Of a DNA stretch of 64,000 nt, positions 61,188 through 64,000 are shown in pieces. The position numbers and the translations under genes are program-made. Position 1 is the stretch's first letter. Each line of letters opens with the position of its first letter. Below the pieces are notes generated by a model. The model had not been told where the DNA came from. It did not search any database and saw only the letters and a program-made list of their open reading frames with translations. Origin of the DNA: Lachnospiraceae bacterium UBA935 (GTDB lineage: Bacteria; Bacillota; Clostridia; Lachnospirales; Lachnospiraceae); contig DBDJ01000026.1 in the NCBI GenBank assembly GCA_002293525.1, forward strand, positions 10,200-74,199, read 5' to 3'.

Positions 61188-62104
61188 TGACAAATATGAA
61201 GTCAAACTATAAAAAATTCATGCGCCAGAAAACGTCCGAAAAAATATTTGAGGTCATTTTATACATAGTCATGACTGGCGCCTTGATCATAACCTTGTTT
61301 CCTTTTTTGAATGTACTGGCCATATCCTTTAATCTTTCGTCCGATACGGCAACCGGCGGAGTAGGCATCTTTCCTCGGGTGTTTACGCTGGATAATTATA
61401 AAGAACTGTCGCGTTTTCCCGCCCTTTGGACAGGATTTTATATCAGCGTGCTGCGGACGGTCATCGGCGCGGTTACAGGGCTTTTTTGTACCAGTATGCT
61501 GGCTTATGTCTTGAGCCGCCGGGATTATATGTTCCGCAAGTTTGTCACCACCATGTTTCTGCTTACCATGTATGTCAGCGGTGGTCTGATTCCTTATTTT
61601 ATGGTTATCCGAGTGTTTTCACTCAATAACAGCTTTTGGATCTATATCGTCCCCTCGCTGATCAGCGCTTATAATCTGATTATTGTCCGTAGTTTTATTG
61701 AGGGGGTTCCGGACAGTTTGCAGGAATCCGCTATCATTGACGGTGCCAATGACGTCCAGATCTTTGTCCGCGTCATTGTGCCGCTCTGTAAACCGGTGCT
61801 GGCGACAGTTGCGCTCTTTATTGCCGTAGCGCAGTGGAATTCCTGGTTTGATACTTATTTGTATGCACCCTTTGAAGAAAGCATCACAACCTTGCAGTAT
61901 GAGCTGATGAAAATCCTGCAGGGAGCAGCTTCCAGCGGCGTGGCCCGTGGTACTGCTGCCCAGCTGCAGATGGCCAAGACGATTTCGCCGCTTTCGATCC
62001 GGATGGCGATCACGGTAGTAACCATTATCCCTATTATTGTCGTTTACCCGTTTGCGCAGAAGTATTTTGTCTCCGGCATGACGCTGGGGGCGGTAAAAGG
62101 CTGA
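61184..62104 (+). CDS. ABC sugar permease 3, YtcP-type
   Basis: 306 residues, six helices, EAA loop DSLQESAIIDGANDVQIFVR and the family end KYFVSGMTLGAVKG. ATG at 61184 overlaps the preceding stop as ATGA and has AGGAGG upstream; a longer frame inside the previous gene is rejected. Partner of the preceding permease. Confidence 0.92.
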   Translation: MMTNMKSNYKKFMRQKTSEKIFEVILYIVMTGALIITLFPFLNVLAISFNLSSDTATGGVGIFPRVFTLDNYKELSRFPALWTGFYISVLRTVIGAVTGLFCTSMLAYVLSRRDYMFRKFVTTMFLLTMYVSGGLIPYFMVIRVFSLNNSFWIYIVPSLISAYNLIIVRSFIEGVPDSLQESAIIDGANDVQIFVRVIVPLCKPVLATVALFIAVAQWNSWFDTYLYAPFEESITTLQYELMKILQGAASSGVARGTAAQLQMAKTISPLSIRMAITVVTIIPIIVVYPFAQKYFVSGMTLGAVKG

Positions 62105-62197
62105 TATCAAGCTGATAACAAACATATCAAAGAAAATAGTATTGATAATATTTTAGCTAAAAAATTAATATTATATAAAAAACAAAGGAGGAACTAA

Positions 62198-64000
62198 ATG
62201 AAAAAGCATTTATCTACAAAGCGCATTATTCCGTTACTGCTCATCTCGGTATTACTATTCAGTGCTGTAAGCGGATGTGGCAGTGCTCCAGCAGATGGCG
62301 GGGCGATTGAAGTCAACAATGAAGCCGGTACAGATGCCGGAATCGATGAAGGTGCCGATGAAGCGGTAACGGTCGGTGCTTATGGCTACAATCTGAGCGG
62401 CGTGGCAGGACCTTATGGACATGAATTCGGCGGCGGAACCGGTCAGACAGATTTCACCCCGGTTGTTTTTGAAAGCTATGAGGAAGACTTGCGGCAACAA
62501 GTTGCCGAAACCAATTTCTTAGGGGAGGTTCAGCAGCAGGTTACGGCTGATACCGGCGTGACGCTAAAATCCAATTTCGGTGTCGGTGACGTGGCCGAGC
62601 AGCTCACTCTGATGATCGCCGACAGAAGTTATCCTGATTTTGTCTTTTCCCGTTCTAACCTGTCCAAGTTCATGGAAGCGGAAGCATTCATCGACCTGGC
62701 TCCGCTGATTGAAGAATACGGACCGAATATCAAGAAACTTTACGGCAAATCCTTTGATACCCACTATGACGAGGAAGGTCATATCTATTATTTGGGGCAG
62801 GATTTTGTCAATAACCTTCCGCTTGACCCGGAAGTGGGATATCAGCTTCAGCTTGCGGTCTTAGAAGAGCAGGGCTATCCGGAAATAAGAACCCTGGATC
62901 AGTGGGCAGATGCCATCCGCACCTATAAAGAGGCACATCCGGAGATTGACGGACAGCCTACGATCGGCATTACCCTGACCTGCGGCGAAGGCTGGCGCTG
63001 GTTTATTACCCTTGGAAATCCCGGCGGCTTTGCAACTGGGTGCGCCGACGACGGACAGTATTATGTCGATCCGGTTACCATGGAGACCGTGTACCGCTTT
63101 ATCCTGCCGGAACATCGGGAATATTTCCGCTGGATGAACGGGCTTTATAACGAAGGCTTGCTGGATCCTGATAGCTTTACCCAGACTCATGACGAATACC
63201 TGCAGAAAATCGCTTCCGGCCGCGTATTGGGATTGATGGATGCCGACTGGAGCATCGAATCAGCCACTAGCGTGCTGATCAGTGAAGGAAAACCGGAACG
63301 TGATTATGGATATTTCCCGGCTACTATGAGTGAAGACATCCTGCACCCGATCTATCGTGAGCCGGTTTATATGGCTTCCAACGGTGTCGGCATTACCGAT
63401 AACTGCGAGGATCCGGTGCGTGCCATCCAGTTCTTGGATTATTTGGCCCGTGAGGAGATCCAGGTAATGACAAACTGGGGATTTGAAGGAGAAAACTGGG
63501 AAATCGCTGACGGCAAACGGGTATTTACCGCTGCCGAGCAGGAACGGAGAACCAGCGATCCCGATGGACGTACGATTGAGACGGGACATGGCCTGCTCTC
63601 TTATCCTTGGCCGTGCTATGGCTCAGGCGTATTTGATAAAGACGGTTATTCAATAATGCCTTATACGGAAGAATCTTTAATAGCGGATTATACCGAGCCT
63701 GTTAAAAAAGCTCTGGATGCTTATGGCGTGAGTATGTGGCGCGATCTGTATCCTCAGGCTGAAGACCTTTATTTCCCGCCGTGGGGTGCTGCCTGGTATA
63801 TTCAGGATGCCCTCGATCCGGCTTCGGAAGCCGGCCAGATTCAGACCCGCTGCAATGACCTTACGGCAGAGTATCTGATGCGTGCCGTGGCTGCCAGCCC
63901 TGAAGAGTTTGATGTGATATGGGATGAGTATCAGCAGAAGCTTCAGGAAAATGACGTGGACCGGCTCGGAGTACTGATGACCGAAATGGTAAAAGATCGT
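62198..64000 (+). CDS. ABC sugar-importer lipoprotein 3 (partial, runs off window)
   Basis: At least 601 codons with no stop before the end. AAAGGAGGAA precedes ATG at 62198. The product starts MKKHLSTKRIIPLLLISVLL with lipobox VSGC, an acidic linker, then a large solute-binding domain containing VADTG-like and LDQWADAIRTYKEAHP segments. It is much longer than the first two lipoproteins and belongs to the LplA-type group. It is the third gene of the ROK-controlled operon. Confidence 0.9.
   Translation, partial: MKKHLSTKRIIPLLLISVLLFSAVSGCGSAPADGGAIEVNNEAGTDAGIDEGADEAVTVGAYGYNLSGVAGPYGHEFGGGTGQTDFTPVVFESYEEDLRQQVAETNFLGEVQQQVTADTGVTLKSNFGVGDVAEQLTLMIADRSYPDFVFSRSNLSKFMEAEAFIDLAPLIEEYGPNIKKLYGKSFDTHYDEEGHIYYLGQDFVNNLPLDPEVGYQLQLAVLEEQGYPEIRTLDQWADAIRTYKEAHPEIDGQPTIGITLTCGEGWRWFITLGNPGGFATGCADDGQYYVDPVTMETVYRFILPEHREYFRWMNGLYNEGLLDPDSFTQTHDEYLQKIASGRVLGLMDADWSIESATSVLISEGKPERDYGYFPATMSEDILHPIYREPVYMASNGVGITDNCEDPVRAIQFLDYLAREEIQVMTNWGFEGENWEIADGKRVFTAAEQERRTSDPDGRTIETGHGLLSYPWPCYGSGVFDKDGYSIMPYTEESLIADYTEPVKKALDAYGVSMWRDLYPQAEDLYFPPWGAAWYIQDALDPASEAGQIQTRCNDLTAEYLMRAVAASPEEFDVIWDEYQQKLQENDVDRLGVLMTEMVKDR

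Overview
The window looks like chromosome of an anaerobic, carbohydrate-fermenting low-to-mid-GC Firmicute, most likely Lachnospiraceae or a close relative. Signs are purine-rich Shine-Dalgarno sites with some GTG and TTG starts, a frameshifted prfB, YesM/AraC-type two-component pairs, LplA/LplB/YtcP-type sugar ABC importers without their own ATPase, GH3/GH4/GH8/GH13_18 enzymes and an AgrB. This placement is inference from gene content. I saw no rRNA, tRNA, CRISPR array, transposase or phage module. || Layout. 0-12 kb is mostly housekeeping: prfB, a short UvrA paralogue, an OmpR-type two-component system with two exported accessory proteins, a fabZ/FMN-oxidoreductase pair, and a CE4-type deacetylase with an MFS transporter. 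12-19.8 kb is a first sugar locus: lipoprotein binding protein divergent from two permeases, a sucrose-phosphorylase-family GH13_18 enzyme, an esterase and a serine beta-lactamase-fold hydrolase. 19.8-20.3 kb holds a compact Fst/par-like type I toxin-antitoxin locus. 20.3-47.6 kb is a large catabolic island: LacI regulator, two paralogous two-domain esterases, a YesM/AraC pair, a GFSMGG esterase with a catalytically dead sister, a second ABC importer around a circularly permuted GH3, two more esterases, a type-B carboxylesterase, a second YesM/AraC pair, a canonical GH3 and a MATE exporter. 47.9-53.6 kb carries a PfkB kinase, two aldo/keto reductases (one with ferredoxin motifs), MgtC and an AgrB without AgrD. 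53.8-64 kb is a third glycan locus: BadF/BadG kinase, GH4, GH8, ROK repressor and a third ABC importer whose binding protein runs off the window. || How it may work together. Oligosaccharides bind the lipoproteins and enter through permeases that must borrow an ATPase encoded elsewhere. Inside, GH3, GH4 and GH13_18 enzymes cleave them. The striking surplus is of cytoplasmic ester hydrolases: seven alpha/beta-hydrolases that look active, one that has lost its catalytic residues, and one beta-lactamase-fold enzyme, none with an export signal. This suggests import of still-acylated saccharides followed by intracellular deacylation. Regulation appears to use the LacI protein (an identical 18-mer at two esterase promoters), the two AraC-type regulators and the ROK protein (a palindrome over the third importer's promoter). 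|| Non-coding structure is unusually rich: (i) three copies of a 160-300 bp palindromic element whose 31-34 bp arms differ between copies yet stay exactly complementary within each copy; (ii) five copies of a short hairpin repeat; (iii) two pairs of other dispersed repeats; (iv) degenerate 15-17 bp tandem duplications directly after at least ten stop codons, with an in-frame 15-bp array inside one regulator. These are the best candidates for something undescribed.
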